Shown here piece after piece: positions 26,301 through 34,785 of a stretch of DNA of 64,000 nt (positions within the stretch are counted from its first letter, which is position 1; each line of letters starts with the position of its first letter). This DNA is from an uncultured Pelagibacteraceae bacterium (GTDB taxonomy: Bacteria > Pseudomonadota > Alphaproteobacteria > Pelagibacterales > Pelagibacteraceae), in NCBI GenBank assembly GCA_902588315.1, contig CACIOP010000002.1, positions 1 through 64,000 on the forward strand. Direction: 5' to 3'. Below the pieces are notes generated by a model, which was not told the DNA's origin, ran no database searches, and saw only the letters and a list, made by a program, of their open reading frames with translations. A program made the translations under genes and the position numbers.

Positions 26301-26771
26301 ATGTCAACATTTGTATATATGACAAGATGTGATGGCTGTGGTCATTGCGTAGATATTTGCCCATCAGATATAATGCACATTGATGAAAACATTAGACGTG
26401 CAAAAAATATAGAACCTAACTTTTGTTGGGAATGTTATTCTTGTGTCAAAGCTTGTCCTAATCACGCTATTGATGTTAGAGGATATGCAGACTTTGCTCC
26501 AATGGGACATAGCGTTAGAGTAAGAAGGGAAGAAGAAAAAGGAACAATCTCTTGGAAAATTAAATTCAGAAATGGAACTGAAAAAAATTTTGTATCTCCG
26601 ATAACAACTAAGCCTTGGGGAAAATTTATTCCTAAATTAGCTGATGGGGATAAACCTAATCAAGGTGAGATAAATTCACAAAGATTATACACTGAACCAG
26701 AAGGATTAAACATAGATGGAGAGCTTCCGAGTGTTCCAAAAGAGTCGTTCAAAAAAGGAGTTTACTATTAA
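26301..26771 (+). CDS. aprB: Adenylylsulfate reductase beta subunit AprB
   Basis: 156 residues, an iron-sulfur subunit with two four-cysteine clusters: CDGCGHCVDIC (Cys10, 13, 16, 20) and CWECYSCVKAC (Cys42, 45, 48, 52). It passes electrons between the AprA flavin and the membrane. A strong ribosome site, AAGGAG, lies 10 bases before the ATG, suggesting high expression. The stop overlaps the aprA ATG by one base (TAATG). In this non-sulfate-reducing setting the direction is expected to be sulfite to APS. Confidence 0.95.
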   Translation: MSTFVYMTRCDGCGHCVDICPSDIMHIDENIRRAKNIEPNFCWECYSCVKACPNHAIDVRGYADFAPMGHSVRVRREEEKGTISWKIKFRNGTEKNFVSPITTKPWGKFIPKLADGDKPNQGEINSQRLYTEPEGLNIDGELPSVPKESFKKGVYY

Positions 26772-28630
26772 TGGCTAGTCATAAAACTCATTACGAAGAT
26801 TGCGATATATTAGTTGTCGGTGGAGGTATGGCTGGTACGGGTGCTACCTTTGAAGCAAGACACTGGGGTAGAGACATGAAAATTGTTTGTGTTGAAAAAG
26901 CTAACATTGATAGAAGTGGAGCTGTTGCTCAAGGACTTTATGCAATTAACTGCTACATGGGAATGCAATGGGGTGAAAACCAACCAGAAGATCACGTTAG
27001 ATATGCAAGAAATGATTTAATGGGAATGGTAAGAGAAGATTTAGGTTATGACATGGCTCGTCACGTAGACTCTACAGTACATATGTTTGATGAATGGGGT
27101 CTGCCTATGATGAAGAATGAAGAAACTGGAAGATACCTAAGAGAGGGTAAATGGCAGATTATGATCCACGGTGAAAGTTATAAACCGATTGTTGCAGAAG
27201 CTGCAAAAAAATCTGCAGATAAAATTTATAATAGAATAATGATAACTCATCTTTTAATGGATGAGGCTCAAGAAAATAGAATTGGTGGAGCAGTAGGATT
27301 TAACATGAGAACAGGTGATTTCCATGTTTTTAGAGCAAAAGCGGTAATAGTTGCTGCTGGTGGAGCTTCACATATCTTTAAACCAAGAGCGGTTGGAGAA
27401 GGAATGGGTAGAACCTGGTATGCACCATGGAGTAATGGATCTGCATATGCATTACCTATTGCAGCAGGTGCGAAGATGACTCAAATGGAAAATAGAATTG
27501 TATTATGTAGATTTAAAGATGGTTACGGTCCAGTTGGAGCTTATTTTCTTCATTTAAAAACATATACACAAAATGCTAATGGCGAAAACTATGAGAAAAA
27601 ATGGTATGATCAAACTAAAGAGTTAGTTGGAGAGTATATTGATCATCATCCAACACCAACTTGTTTGAGAAACCATGCATTTATTCAAGAAGTAGCTGCA
27701 GGTGGTGGACCAATCCATATGGTAACTACTGAAGCTTTCCAAGATCCACATTTAGAAACAGTAGGTTGGGAAAATTTCTTAGGAATGACTGTTGGTCAAG
27801 CTGTAGTTTGGGCATCTCAAAACATTGATCCAAAATACACAAATCCTGAGTTAACTACATCAGAACCGTATGTAATGGGATCTCATGCTACTTGTTCGGG
27901 CGCATGGGTCAGTGGCCCTGAGGATTTATCACCACCAGAATATTTCTGGGGTTATAACAGAATGCTGACTATTGATGGTTTATTTGGTGCAGGAGATACA
28001 GTTGGTGGAAGTGCCCATAAGTTTTCATCTGGATCTTTTACAGAAGGTAGATTAGCTGCAAAAGCTGCTGTTAAATACATTGAAGACAAAAAAGCCGAAG
28101 GGGTTAAAGTTTCAGATAAACAGTGTGAGGATTTCAAAACTGTAGTTTACAAACCACTAGAAAACTACACAGTTGCTAGAAATGAGATTACTGGTGGAAC
28201 AGTTTCTCCTAGCTATATATCTCCAATCCAAGGTCTTCAAAGATTACAGAAAATCATGGATGAATACGTGGGTGGAATTACCTCAAATTACATGACTAAT
28301 GGTAATATGCTGAAAAGAGGACTTGAGTTATTAGATTGGTTACAAGAGGACTTGGAGCATGTTGGAGCTGAAGATTATCACCAGCTTATGAGAGCTTGGG
28401 AGTTGAAACATAGAGCTTTGACTTCTCAGTGTGTAACGGAACATACTTTATTTAGAGAAGAGACTAGGTGGCCAGGCTACTATTATAGAGGTGATCATAT
28501 GAAGCTAGATGATGAAAATTGGCATTGTCTAACAGTTTCTAGACGTGACCCTAAAACTGGCAAGTTTAGTATGGAGAAAGTTCCTGTCTACCATATAGTG
28601 GATGAGAACGAGAAGAAAAAAGCTTCGTAG
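26771..28630 (+). CDS. aprA: Adenylylsulfate reductase alpha subunit AprA
   Basis: 619 residues, flavoprotein of the fumarate reductase group. The FAD motif is DILVVGGGMAGTGATFEA (residues 12-29) and the AprA-specific C-terminus, with TLFREETRWPGYYYRGDH, carries arginines and histidine near the substrate site. It catalyses the reversible AMP + sulfite to APS reaction. With suyAB and xsc a few kilobases away producing sulfite, oxidation of sulfite is the sensible direction. No ATP sulfurylase gene lies in this window, so how APS is converted onward is not shown here. Confidence 0.96.
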   Translation: MASHKTHYEDCDILVVGGGMAGTGATFEARHWGRDMKIVCVEKANIDRSGAVAQGLYAINCYMGMQWGENQPEDHVRYARNDLMGMVREDLGYDMARHVDSTVHMFDEWGLPMMKNEETGRYLREGKWQIMIHGESYKPIVAEAAKKSADKIYNRIMITHLLMDEAQENRIGGAVGFNMRTGDFHVFRAKAVIVAAGGASHIFKPRAVGEGMGRTWYAPWSNGSAYALPIAAGAKMTQMENRIVLCRFKDGYGPVGAYFLHLKTYTQNANGENYEKKWYDQTKELVGEYIDHHPTPTCLRNHAFIQEVAAGGGPIHMVTTEAFQDPHLETVGWENFLGMTVGQAVVWASQNIDPKYTNPELTTSEPYVMGSHATCSGAWVSGPEDLSPPEYFWGYNRMLTIDGLFGAGDTVGGSAHKFSSGSFTEGRLAAKAAVKYIEDKKAEGVKVSDKQCEDFKTVVYKPLENYTVARNEITGGTVSPSYISPIQGLQRLQKIMDEYVGGITSNYMTNGNMLKRGLELLDWLQEDLEHVGAEDYHQLMRAWELKHRALTSQCVTEHTLFREETRWPGYYYRGDHMKLDDENWHCLTVSRRDPKTGKFSMEKVPVYHIVDENEKKKAS

Positions 28631-28651
28631 TAGATAATTTAATTAAATCAA

Positions 28652-29002
28652 ATGGATATTTTATCTAAATCAGATGATGAAATATATGAATTAGCCAAAC
28701 CTATTTGGGATAACTTGGTTAAATCATCTAATCTAAAAGATTATGGTGGGTTTACTAGAGATTTCTCTACCCAAATGCTTTTTGGTGCCAACGAAGTAGA
28801 ACTTGGTAAACAGTGGGCTAATAATAAGCTTATCACTAATCTTAAAGAGACTTTCGAACCTTTTGGATGCCTAAGAAGAGGTAATCACATAACTGTTTTG
28901 ATCAAACAGACAAATAAAGAGATCCCAGGAGAGTTCCTTGGAAGGTTGGTGTTAGGAGTTGAGGACGATACAATTAAAGTTTTTGGGGCTACCATCTACT
29001 AG
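28652..29002 (+). CDS. Uncharacterised 116-aa protein of the apr operon
   Basis: It starts 21 bases after aprA on the same strand. The protein is soluble, has one cysteine (GCLRRG) and ends in a run of beta strands (FLGRLVLGVEDDTIKVFGA). The blocks GGFTRDFSTQMLFGANEVEL and FGCLRRGNHITVLIKQ look conserved in character, but I match no family. The position suggests a function in AprBA assembly, in handling APS or sulfite, or in sensing. That is inference from context only. Confidence 0.75.
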   Translation: MDILSKSDDEIYELAKPIWDNLVKSSNLKDYGGFTRDFSTQMLFGANEVELGKQWANNKLITNLKETFEPFGCLRRGNHITVLIKQTNKEIPGEFLGRLVLGVEDDTIKVFGATIY

Positions 29003-29034
29003 GCAAAAAAAATTGCTTAATAATAAATTATTGT

Positions 29035-29062
29035 TTGACAAATTTCGTTGTGGGTGTATTGA
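29035..29062 (+). promoter_or_regulatory. Possible promoter before the 44-aa ORF and TSUP exporter
   Basis: TTGACA (29035-29040) and TATTGA (29057-29062) are separated by 16 bases. The small ORF starts at 29071, so a transcript begun here would be nearly leaderless. It could give the exporter a promoter separate from the apr operon. The short GCAA/TTGC inverted repeat just before it is too weak to be a convincing terminator. Confidence 0.3.
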
Positions 29063-29070
29063 CGAATTAA

Positions 29071-29205
29071 ATGTTACTTTCTAACGTAAAAATTATCAAT
29101 AAACTCTCAAATTTTAAAACCACATTTATTAAGGCAGGAATTATAGCAAGCTTAACAGCTTACTGGGGAGTGATTTTAGTTGGAACTTTTATCACTTTTA
29201 ACTAA
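29071..29205 (+). CDS. Small membrane protein (44 aa) between apr genes and TSUP exporter
   Basis: ATG 29071 to TAA 29203-29205. The first 20 residues are polar and basic (SNVKIINKLSNFKTT), then one hydrophobic helix (about residues 21-43) with ITAYWG-like composition (SLTAYWGVILVGTFITF). It fits neatly between two genes of the sulfur cluster, 29 bases before the exporter. No family recognised. Confidence 0.5.
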   Translation: MLLSNVKIINKLSNFKTTFIKAGIIASLTAYWGVILVGTFITFN

Positions 29206-29234
29206 GTTGTTTTTTAACAGCTTTTAAATTTTTT

Positions 29235-30314
29235 ATGGAAGTATTTTTACCGATAGCTCAAGTTTTTGTTAACCCTATCGAAATACTTTTATTAAGCGCA
29301 ATTGTTGGAGTACTTTCAGGTTTATTTGGTGTTGGTGGTGGGTTTTTGATGACACCTTTTTTAATTTTTTTAGGAATACCTCCTGCATACGCTGTTGCAA
29401 ATGAAGCAAATAATATCTTAGCTACTTCAGTTTCTGGATCTACCACGCATTATTTAAAAAATACTTTAGATTATAAAATGGGTTCAATGATTGTAATTGG
29501 AGGTGTAATTGGAACTTCTTTAGGAATTTATACTTTTACATATTTTAAAGGTATTGGAAAAATTGATACAGTTATCTCTCTAGCTTATATGTATATATTG
29601 GCAATAATCGGAACTTTAATGTTGGTTGAGAGTTTGGGTGAAATAGATAAAGCAAAAAGAAACGTTGTAGTTAAAAAAAAATTACATGTTCATTATTGGA
29701 TACATGGTCTTCCATTAAGAATGAGATTTCCAAAGTCAAAATTATATGAGAGTATTTTTACACCAATTATAATTGGTTTATTAGTTGGATTTATTGCAGC
29801 CATTATGGGAATCGGAGGTGCTTTTATTTTAGTTCCTGCAATGATTTATATAATTAAAATGCCTACTAAATTAGTTCCTGGTACATCTTTATTTGTAACA
29901 ATTTTTGTAAGTGTGGTTGTTACTTTTCTTCATTCATTTAATTATGGGTCAATAGATTTATTTCTAGTTCTTATGTTAGTTGTAGGATCTATAATAGGAG
30001 TTCAGGTTGGGCAAAAATTAGGAGAAAGAATCGATAGTTCTGGTTTAAGAGCCTTATTAGCAATTTTATTACTGATAGTAGGTATAGCGATAGCATACGA
30101 TACGTTTTTTGCAGACAAAATTATAAATGGAACTGCTAAAGCAACTAGTTCAGATTTAAATTTCTTTTCTCAATTTATAATTGATTTTTCTAAAGAAATG
30201 CCTTTCTTTTATGGACTATTTACAATTATGTTTGCAATTATTTTAGGTGTTGGAGCAGCTTTTATAAGACGATTTATTTCAAACTTTAGAAAAAAATTAT
30301 TAGTTAAATCTTAA
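29235..30314 (+). CDS. TSUP (TauE/SafE) family permease, candidate sulfite or sulfonate exporter
   Basis: 359 residues, longer than the 248-residue TSUP protein at 2058. The duplicated glycine-rich repeats VGVLSGLFGVGGGFLMTP and VGFIAAIMGIGGAFILVP are diagnostic. About nine helices, with a cytoplasmic loop near residue 150-170, fit the TauE type. TauE/SafE members next to xsc or suyAB are proposed to export sulfite or sulfoacetate. It lies between aprMBA and suyBA, so sulfite or sulfate export is the best guess. The stop shares TTAA with the convergent gene's stop. Confidence 0.85.
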   Translation: MEVFLPIAQVFVNPIEILLLSAIVGVLSGLFGVGGGFLMTPFLIFLGIPPAYAVANEANNILATSVSGSTTHYLKNTLDYKMGSMIVIGGVIGTSLGIYTFTYFKGIGKIDTVISLAYMYILAIIGTLMLVESLGEIDKAKRNVVVKKKLHVHYWIHGLPLRMRFPKSKLYESIFTPIIIGLLVGFIAAIMGIGGAFILVPAMIYIIKMPTKLVPGTSLFVTIFVSVVVTFLHSFNYGSIDLFLVLMLVVGSIIGVQVGQKLGERIDSSGLRALLAILLLIVGIAIAYDTFFADKIINGTAKATSSDLNFFSQFIIDFSKEMPFFYGLFTIMFAIILGVGAAFIRRFISNFRKKLLVKS

Positions 30315-31378
30315 TTAAAAAAATTTAAATATAATTCGATAGTTGTAATACTAACCAATCCTACCGTTGCCATACCTATAAAACCAACTATAAAAGGCTT
30401 GTAGCCCATATTTTTAAGTTCTTTTAAGTTAGTTGAAAGCCCTATTGCTGCCATTGCCATTGTTAAAAATATTTTTGAGGACAATTTAATACCCTCAATT
30501 GCAACCAACCATTCGTAATTATTTGAGTACATTAGATCACCTAAATTTCTAATTATTATCATTGCTACAAATCCTAATACAAAGTAAGGAAAAATATCTA
30601 TTATTGAGTACTTCTTTTCTGTAGTTTTTCCTCGATTATAAAGAAATGCAAATAAAGGGATCATTATAATCAAAAAGGTATTCCTTATTAATTTTGTGAC
30701 TGTTGCGACATTTAAAGTTTCAGGACTATTAAACTGCTGGTCATAAATCAGCCCTGCAGCTGCAACTTGAGAGGTTTCATGGATAGAGGTTCCCAAAAAT
30801 AATCCAATTAATAAAGGCTCGCTTTCGAAATAAAAGTTGGCAAAATACGGATAAATAAGCATCGAAAGAATTCCAAACAATGTAATATTAGCAATTGCAT
30901 ATGATACCTCATTTTTTTTTGCACCAATTACAGGAGCAGTAGCCATTATTGCAGTAGTACCACAGACAGTGCTGCCTATTGATATTAAGTAAGCCATTCT
31001 TGTTGGTATTTTTAATTTTTTAATTAGAAGTTTGATTACAATTAAAACACTAATTATACAGATTATAATTATTGGAATTGCTATCGCCCCAAATTCTAAA
31101 AATTCAAATGGCTTTAATTGAATACCTAAGCAAATAATACCAAGTTTTAGAATATATTTTTGTGTAAAATCTAAACCTCTTAAAAAACTATCTCTAATTT
31201 GAAAAACATTTCCGAAAAACATTCCCAACAAAATAGCAATCATTGCTGTAGATATTGGGCTTTTTTCATAGCCTAATAGCTCAATACCAAGAATGTTATT
31301 GAAACCTTGAGATAAAGTGTAAAGAACAAATGCCAATATAATACCTGGTAATACAACCAGGTATTTGTTAAATTTCAT
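30311..31378 (-). CDS. YeiH/UPF0324 family putative sulfate exporter
   Basis: 355 residues with about ten helices. Marks of the UPF0324 family are ISTAMIAILLGMFFGN, IGSTVCGTTAIMATAPVIGA and GTSIHETSQVAAAG. Members of this family (for example TauZ) are found with sulfonate-degradation genes and proposed to expel sulfate or sulfite. Here it is the third gene of a suyA-suyB-exporter operon, 16 bases after suyB. Having both a TSUP and a YeiH exporter suggests two outlets, perhaps for sulfite and sulfate. Confidence 0.85.
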   Translation of the reverse strand: MKFNKYLVVLPGIILAFVLYTLSQGFNNILGIELLGYEKSPISTAMIAILLGMFFGNVFQIRDSFLRGLDFTQKYILKLGIICLGIQLKPFEFLEFGAIAIPIIIICIISVLIVIKLLIKKLKIPTRMAYLISIGSTVCGTTAIMATAPVIGAKKNEVSYAIANITLFGILSMLIYPYFANFYFESEPLLIGLFLGTSIHETSQVAAAGLIYDQQFNSPETLNVATVTKLIRNTFLIIMIPLFAFLYNRGKTTEKKYSIIDIFPYFVLGFVAMIIIRNLGDLMYSNNYEWLVAIEGIKLSSKIFLTMAMAAIGLSTNLKELKNMGYKPFIVGFIGMATVGLVSITTIELYLNFFN

Positions 31379-31394
31379 GAAAGATTAAAGTTAA

Positions 31395-32561
31395 TTAAGC
31401 ACTTCTGTAAAGTTTAGTCATAACAAATTCTTTATGACCTAAAGCTTCAGCACAAGTTAATCTACCGTTTGCTACTCTTAGTGTAGTTTTAATTAATTCA
31501 TCACCTGCTTCAGATAAATTCATTTCTCTTGAAAGAATTTTCGAAACATCACAATCGATATGTTCTCCCATACCTTTTACGGTTAATGGATTGGCTGTTA
31601 ATTTAACAACAGGTTCAATTGGATTTCCAACGATATTACCTTGTCCAGTTGGGAATAAATGAATATTAAAACCAGCAGCAGCTTGAAGAGTCACACATTC
31701 TGCAGCAGCAGATGATGTGTCCATAAAATACAAACCTTTTCCTTTAGTTGGCTCTTCTGCTGGTTCAAGAACATCAATAAATTTACAATTTCCAATTTTT
31801 TGAAAATTACCAAAAGCTTTTTCTTCAATTGTTGTAAGTCCCCCAGCAATATTTCCAGCTGTTGGTTGACTCTCAGAAAGATCATCTGTCGCTTCTTTTA
31901 AAATAAAATCATTATAAGAGCTCCAAGTTTTCATAAATTTTTCAGAAGCTTCTTTAGTAGCCCCTCTAGTTGCACAAACTTGTTCTGCACCAGTTAATTC
32001 AGAGGTTTCACCAAAACATAAGTGAACACCTAATGGTTCAAGTTTGTCCATTAGGTTTCCAACAGTTGGGTTTGCAGCTAGTCCTGAAGTAGTATCAGAC
32101 TCTCCACACTTAACAGAGATCCATAAATCACTTAAAGGACACTCTTCTCTTTGTTTTTCTGAAGCCCACATCACAAATTCTTGTGCTTTTTTTGAAGCCT
32201 TCATTGTCGTGCCAATATCTCCTGTACGCTCAATATGAAATCCTTCAACTGGTTTTCCAGTTTTAGCAATCCCATCTACAATTTTTTTTGTCCATTTCGG
32301 TTCAATACCAATTACAATTACTGCTGCAACATTTGGATTACATCCAGTTCCTATCATTGTTCTAAAATGAAGCTCTAAGTCTGCACCAAACTGAAGTCTT
32401 CCGTAAGAATGAGGAAGAGCGATTGTACCTTTAATATTATTAGCAACTGCCTCTGCACATGCGTTCGAAATATCATCAACTGGCAAAATAATTACATGAT
32501 TTCTTGTTCCGGCTCTGCCGTTTTCTCTTTTATAACCTAAAAAGCTTTTTGGGATTTCCAT
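31395..32561 (-). CDS. suyB: (2R)-sulfolactate sulfo-lyase large subunit SuyB (UxaA family)
   Basis: 388 residues of the UxaA/altronate dehydratase C-terminal family: [15 protein letters not shown] at the start, [31 protein letters not shown] and [16 protein letters not shown] near the end. SuyB and SuyA together split 3-sulfolactate into pyruvate and sulfite. Sugar-acid dehydratases share the domain, but xsc next door, an exporter behind it and the free-standing small subunit favour SuyB. It lies 4 bases after suyA. Confidence 0.83.
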   Translation of the reverse strand: MEIPKSFLGYKRENGRAGTRNHVIILPVDDISNACAEAVANNIKGTIALPHSYGRLQFGADLELHFRTMIGTGCNPNVAAVIVIGIEPKWTKKIVDGIAKTGKPVEGFHIERTGDIGTTMKASKKAQEFVMWASEKQREECPLSDLWISVKCGESDTTSGLAANPTVGNLMDKLEPLGVHLCFGETSELTGAEQVCATRGATKEASEKFMKTWSSYNDFILKEATDDLSESQPTAGNIAGGLTTIEEKAFGNFQKIGNCKFIDVLEPAEEPTKGKGLYFMDTSSAAAECVTLQAAAGFNIHLFPTGQGNIVGNPIEPVVKLTANPLTVKGMGEHIDCDVSKILSREMNLSEAGDELIKTTLRVANGRLTCAEALGHKEFVMTKLYRSA

Positions 32562-32565
32562 TCTA

Positions 32566-32850
32566 TTACCACTTCTTTGTTTTTACATTGTGAACATGGA
32601 CATGCTCACCTTTTTTGATTGATTTAACAACTTTACCAATATCGTGACCATACTTTAAAATAGTATCACCCTCTTTAAGGTCAATCATTGCAATTTTATG
32701 ACCTAAAGGTATTTCATCTACGGATTGAATATTTGTTGAACTGTCGTCTTCCATTATCCAGCAAGCACAGTCTTGCTTGGGAGTGATTTTTTCAATAACA
32801 ACTACTCCCACGTTGTCTTTTTTGTCATGTATGATTATATCTGTTGCCAT
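32566..32850 (-). CDS. suyA: (2R)-sulfolactate sulfo-lyase small subunit SuyA (SAF domain)
   Basis: 94 residues forming one SAF-type beta-clip domain, as in the N-terminal part of altronate dehydratases: [18 protein letters not shown] and [20 protein letters not shown], ending HVHNVKT. In fused enzymes this domain precedes the large part; in SuyAB it is a separate gene, as here. It is divergent from xsc across 111 bases holding an inverted repeat, so the two sulfonate branches may be co-regulated. Confidence 0.83.
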   Translation of the reverse strand: MATDIIIHDKKDNVGVVVIEKITPKQDCACWIMEDDSSTNIQSVDEIPLGHKIAMIDLKEGDTILKYGHDIGKVVKSIKKGEHVHVHNVKTKKW

Positions 32851-32872
32851 ATCGTGTCGATTTGTTTGTTTG

Positions 32873-32921
32873 AAATTCGTAAAAACTTATATATTAATCG
32901 CACAAATTAACAAACGAATTT
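32873..32921. promoter_or_regulatory. Inverted repeat in the suyA-xsc divergent promoter region
   Basis: AAATTCGT (32873-32880) and ACGAATTT (32914-32921) are exact inverse copies separated by 33 bases, in the middle of the 111-base space between the divergent suyA and xsc starts. The spacing, about four helical turns centre to centre, suits a looping or dimeric regulator. No regulator gene is nearby. Candidate operator only. Confidence 0.35.
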
Positions 32922-32961
32922 TATAAATAGTAAAATTACACTTTAGAGAGGTTCTAGTTTT

Positions 32962-34746
32962 ATGACAAAAATGACAACAGAAGAAGCTTTTGTAAAAGTT
33001 TTACAAATGCACGGTATTGAACATGCGTTTGGAATTATCGGTTCAGCCTTTATGCCTATTTCAGATATATTTCCAGATGCAGGTATTACTTTCTGGGATG
33101 TCGCTCATGAAACAAATGGTGGTTTAATTGCTGATGGTTACACACGAGCTACTGGTAAAATGTCAATGGTTATTGCCCAGAATGGACCTGGAATAACCGG
33201 ATTAGTTACACCAATTAAAACAGCTTATTGGAATCACACTCCTCTTTTATTAGTTACACCGCAAGCAGCGAACAAAACAATGGGGCAAGGTGGATTTCAA
33301 GAAGTAGAGCAAATGAATTTATTTAAAGACATGGTTTGTTATCAAGAAGAAGTAAGAGATCCATCAAGAATGGCTGAGGTACTAAATAGAGTTATAGAAA
33401 AAGCTATAAGAGGATCAGCGCCAGCACAAATTAATGTTCCAAGAGATTATTGGTGTCAAGTAATTGATATCGATCTTCCTCCAATTGTAAGACTTGAAAG
33501 ACAAGGGGGAGGGAATGATGCTGTAGCTAAAGCAGCTGACTTGCTATCAAAAGCAAAGTTTCCAGTAATATTATCAGGAGCAGGTGTTGTTATTGGCGGA
33601 GCTATTGAAGCTACAAAAAAACTTGCAGAAAAATTAGACTCACCTGTTTGCTCAGGTTACCAACACAATGATAGTTTCCCTGGAAGCCATCCATTAGCTG
33701 TTGGTCCCCTAGGATACAATGGATCAAAAGCTGCAATGGAATTAATTTCAAAAGCTGACGTAGTGTTAGCTTTGGGAACTAGATTAAATCCATTTTCTAC
33801 TTTACCTGGTTATGGAATTGATTATTGGCCAAAGAATGCAAACATTATTCAAGTTGATATTAATCCTGACAGAATAGGTTTAACTAAAAAAGTTACTGTA
33901 GGAATAAGTGGTGATGCAAAATTAGTTGCTGAACAAATTTTAGAAAAATTATCTTCAAATGCTGGTGATACTGATAGACAAGCTAGAAAAGATTTAATTC
34001 ACCAAACCAAATCAGCTTGGTTACAAAAGCTCTCAAGTTTAGATCATGAAGATGATGATGAGGGAACAGTTTGGAATAAAGAAGCTAGAGAAAGAGATTC
34101 AGACAGAATGTCACCAAGACAAGCTTGGAGAGCAATTCAAGCAGGAATGCCTGATGATGTAATTATATCAAGTGATATTGGAAACAATTGTGCAATTGGT
34201 AATGCTTACCCAACATTTGAAAAACCAAGAAAATATTTAGCACCAGGATTATTTGGTCCTTGCGGTTATGGTTTCCCATCAATATTAGGAGCAAAGATTG
34301 GTTGTCCAGATACTCCTGTCATTGGATTTGCTGGAGATGGTGCTTTTGGAATAAGTATGAATGAAATGAGCTCATGTGCTAGGGAAGAGTGGCCTGCAAT
34401 AACAATGGTAATTTTCAGAAATTATCAATGGGGAGCAGAAAAAAGAAATACAACACTATGGTTTGATAATAACTTTGTTGGTACAGAATTAGATCCAGAA
34501 TTAAGTTATGCTAAAGTTGCTGACGCATGTGGCTTAAAAGGTGTAACTGTTAGAACAATGGAAGAAACCACAAATGCAATCAAGCAATCTTGTGAGGATC
34601 AAAAAAAAGGCATTACAACCTTTATTGAAGTAATTCTTAACCAAGAGCTTGGTGAACCTTTTAGAAGGGATGCTATGAAAAAACCAGTAAGAGTAGCAGG
34701 TATTAAAAAAGAGGATATGAAGAAGCAACCTTCTTTAAATTCTTAA
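32962..34746 (+). CDS. xsc: Sulfoacetaldehyde acetyltransferase Xsc
   Basis: 594 residues, a thiamine-diphosphate enzyme. The TPP-activating glutamate is Glu50 in VAHETNGG, and the metal/TPP motif GDGAFGISMNE starts at residue 458. HNDSFPGSHPLAVGPLGYNG and NYQWGAEKRNTTLWFDNN are Xsc-specific when compared with acetolactate synthases. It turns sulfoacetaldehyde and phosphate into acetyl phosphate and sulfite, the last step in using taurine, isethionate or sulfoacetate carbon. It starts a rightward unit with the flavoprotein gene 39 bases downstream. An acetolactate synthase is the less likely alternative. Confidence 0.92.
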   Translation: MTKMTTEEAFVKVLQMHGIEHAFGIIGSAFMPISDIFPDAGITFWDVAHETNGGLIADGYTRATGKMSMVIAQNGPGITGLVTPIKTAYWNHTPLLLVTPQAANKTMGQGGFQEVEQMNLFKDMVCYQEEVRDPSRMAEVLNRVIEKAIRGSAPAQINVPRDYWCQVIDIDLPPIVRLERQGGGNDAVAKAADLLSKAKFPVILSGAGVVIGGAIEATKKLAEKLDSPVCSGYQHNDSFPGSHPLAVGPLGYNGSKAAMELISKADVVLALGTRLNPFSTLPGYGIDYWPKNANIIQVDINPDRIGLTKKVTVGISGDAKLVAEQILEKLSSNAGDTDRQARKDLIHQTKSAWLQKLSSLDHEDDDEGTVWNKEARERDSDRMSPRQAWRAIQAGMPDDVIISSDIGNNCAIGNAYPTFEKPRKYLAPGLFGPCGYGFPSILGAKIGCPDTPVIGFAGDGAFGISMNEMSSCAREEWPAITMVIFRNYQWGAEKRNTTLWFDNNFVGTELDPELSYAKVADACGLKGVTVRTMEETTNAIKQSCEDQKKGITTFIEVILNQELGEPFRRDAMKKPVRVAGIKKEDMKKQPSLNS

Positions 34747-34785
34747 AACCTTTATAATAATAAGCAATTATCGTAATCTGCTTCT

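Noticed and set aside
31395-32850. Altronate/galactarate dehydratase as the name for the suyAB pair
   Set aside because: The domain family allows it, but split subunits next to xsc and a YeiH exporter, with no sugar-acid genes around, favour sulfolactate sulfo-lyase.
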